Shown in pieces: positions 63,045-64,000 of a DNA stretch of 64,000 nucleotides. Every line of letters starts with the position of its first letter. Within the stretch, counting starts at the first letter, position 1. The notes under the pieces were generated by a model. It searched no databases. It was not told where the DNA came from and saw only the letters and a list, made by a program, of their open reading frames with translations. Position numbers and translations under genes: made by a program. The DNA is from HRBIN12 sp964447335 (GTDB lineage Bacteria > Actinomycetota > UBA4738 > HRBIN12): the NCBI GenBank assembly GCA_964447335.1, contig CAYUSA010000006.1:1-64000 (forward strand), read 5' to 3'.

Positions 63045-63676
63045 GTCGGTCCGCTGCCGACGAACCGCAGCCCGGCCCCAAGCTCGATCGACGGGACGCC
63101 GTGCTCCGGGCGGCCATGGGCCTCATCGTCGAGCGCGGCGTCGAGCGCGTGCGCGTGGTCGACATCGGACGTGAGGTGGGGATGAGCCCGGGTCACGTCC
63201 TGTACTACTTCGGGACGAAGGAGCGGATCCTGCTCGAGACCCTGCGGTGGAGCGAGAACGAGATCAGCGAGGCCAGGGGCCCGGCGCTGCGACGCGGCAG
63301 GACGGGCTGGCCCAGGCTCCGACGCTACGTGGATCTCTACGTCGCCGAGGGGCCCTCGGACCCCCGCTGGGCGCTCTGGCTCGAGACCTGGCGGCGGACG
63401 CGTAGCGGCGATCTAGCGCGCAGCCTGACCGAGCTCGAGGCGGCCTGGCTCGCCGACCTCTCCACGGTCCTCACCGCCGGTACGGAGTCCGGCGCCTTCC
63501 GACCGGTCGACCACGGCGACTTCGCCCTCCGCTTCATGGCCCTCCTCGACGGGCTCTCGATCCTCGTCCTCGAGGGCGTGCGAGACCGCCGGGAGGTCAT
63601 CGACATCGCGCTGCGCGGGGCTCGGGTCGAGCTCGCGCCGGGGCATCGCTCAACAGCCCCCGCTCCTCTTCGGTGA
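63041..63676 (+). CDS. TetR-family regulator of the ureohydrolase locus
   Basis: The 211-residue protein has a TetR helix-turn-helix (RRDAVLRAAMGLIVERGVERVRVVDIGREVGMSPGHVLYYFGTKERILLE) and a C-terminal domain resembling BetI/PsrA-type regulators (WLETWRRTRSGDLARSLTELEAAW). It is translationally coupled to the second ureohydrolase. The palindromes at 61990-62042 are its probable operators, so it likely represses both divergent units in response to a polyamine or guanidino ligand (inference). Confidence 0.88.
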   Translation: MSRSAADEPQPGPKLDRRDAVLRAAMGLIVERGVERVRVVDIGREVGMSPGHVLYYFGTKERILLETLRWSENEISEARGPALRRGRTGWPRLRRYVDLYVAEGPSDPRWALWLETWRRTRSGDLARSLTELEAAWLADLSTVLTAGTESGAFRPVDHGDFALRFMALLDGLSILVLEGVRDRREVIDIALRGARVELAPGHRSTAPAPLR

Positions 63677-63707
63677 CGGTCCCGCTTCACTCGGGCACAC
63701 TCTGGAC

Positions 63708-64000
63708 ATGACCGAGTCCTGGGGGAACGAGCCGCATACGCGTTGGAGCGCCGATGGCGGAGCCGCGGCTCGACGCCTGCTAGAGCCCTCGGAGGGCGCG
63801 GTCGAGGAGATCGCGCGCACAGCGGGGCGGGACGCCTCCCTCGACCCGGGATCACTCGTCGACCACCTCCGCTCGATCCTGCGAGCCGCGGTCGAGGGCG
63901 GACGCCTCCGCGACGCCGACCTGGAGGCCTGCCGACGGGCCGGCCAGGAGGCCGCGCGCGAGGGCGTGCAGCTCTCGACGCTGCTGGATCTGTACCTGAG
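63708..64000 (+). CDS. PucR-like regulator, N-terminal part (cut by window end)
   Basis: The open frame from ATG 63708 runs off the window after 97 codons: MTESWGNEPHTRWSADGG at the start, then helical SLVDHLRSILRAAVEGGRLRDADLEACRRAGQEAAREGVQLSTLLDLYL. The last segment resembles the N-terminal helical domain of PucR/CdaR-type regulators that precede a C-terminal helix-turn-helix. The call rests on that short match only. Its place next to the polyamine genes fits such a role. Confidence 0.5.
   Translation, partial: MTESWGNEPHTRWSADGGAAARRLLEPSEGAVEEIARTAGRDASLDPGSLVDHLRSILRAAVEGGRLRDADLEACRRAGQEAAREGVQLSTLLDLYL

Overview
The window reads as one continuous chromosomal segment of a very high-GC actinobacterium (Actinomycetota), probably from a deep-branching or uncultured lineage. 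The evidence is a WhiB iron-sulfur regulator, a DUF222/HNH (13E12-type) endonuclease, a mycoredoxin-like domain fused to thioredoxin reductase, GTG starts, ATGA/GTGA overlaps, promoters with TAnnnT -10 boxes almost touching start codons (leaderless mRNAs), and an asd-lysC-recR-dnaX-SRP RNA order. I see no insertion sequence, prophage or CRISPR array.

Layout. 1-3.4 kb: selenocysteine genes selA (5' end cut off) and selB, then a RidA protein. 3.5-12.5 kb: WhiB, a long NfeD protein, a bifunctional penicillin-binding protein with PASTA domains, YqeY, a membrane metallophosphoesterase, a glycosyltransferase, tRNA-Pro(CGG), a secreted NlpC/P60 hydrolase and an ECF sigma/zinc-finger anti-sigma pair. 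12.5-20.4 kb: carbon and redox metabolism, with a glycogen-debranching-type glucosidase, the glutaredoxin-thioredoxin reductase fusion and a gnd-pgi-zwf operon whose gnd has an in-frame amber codon. 20.4-26 kb: ADP-ribosylglycohydrolase, ribosomal protein S4, hemerythrin, a lipoprotein, the HNH protein and an unrecognised 438-residue protein.

26.1-34.2 kb is the most interesting part. A tightly overlapping five-gene operon encodes a fatty acyl-CoA reductase/HAD fusion, a zinc alcohol dehydrogenase, a LarA-family (nickel-pincer racemase-like) protein, a PlsC acyltransferase and a TetR regulator. It is divergent from an MFS transporter, and a perfect 20-bp palindrome lies inside its leaderless promoter. 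This looks like a self-regulated lipid pathway that I cannot match to a described one.

34.3-45.6 kb: MazG-like, GNAT and GT4 genes, asd and lysC (with a strong internal ribosome site for a beta subunit), a second ECF sigma gene with a DUF4349 membrane protein, an S9 peptidase, recR, dnaX and a large SRP RNA with an Alu-type closing stem. 45.8-50.9 kb: a respiratory block with a cupredoxin lipoprotein facing a cytochrome bc operon (small membrane protein, GltD-like flavoprotein with ferredoxin domains, cytochrome b in two pieces, Rieske protein, cytochrome c). 51-59.6 kb: HAD and double-GNAT proteins, two tRNA-Ser genes flanking a DadA-like oxidoreductase, a cNMP-binding protein, paired DUF3160 and CapA lipoproteins, tadA, a cupin and a small zincin. 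59.6-64 kb: a polyamine or guanidino-compound locus with two ureohydrolases, a PotD-like binding protein and a TetR regulator around three adjacent perfect palindromes, then the start of a PucR-like gene cut by the window end.
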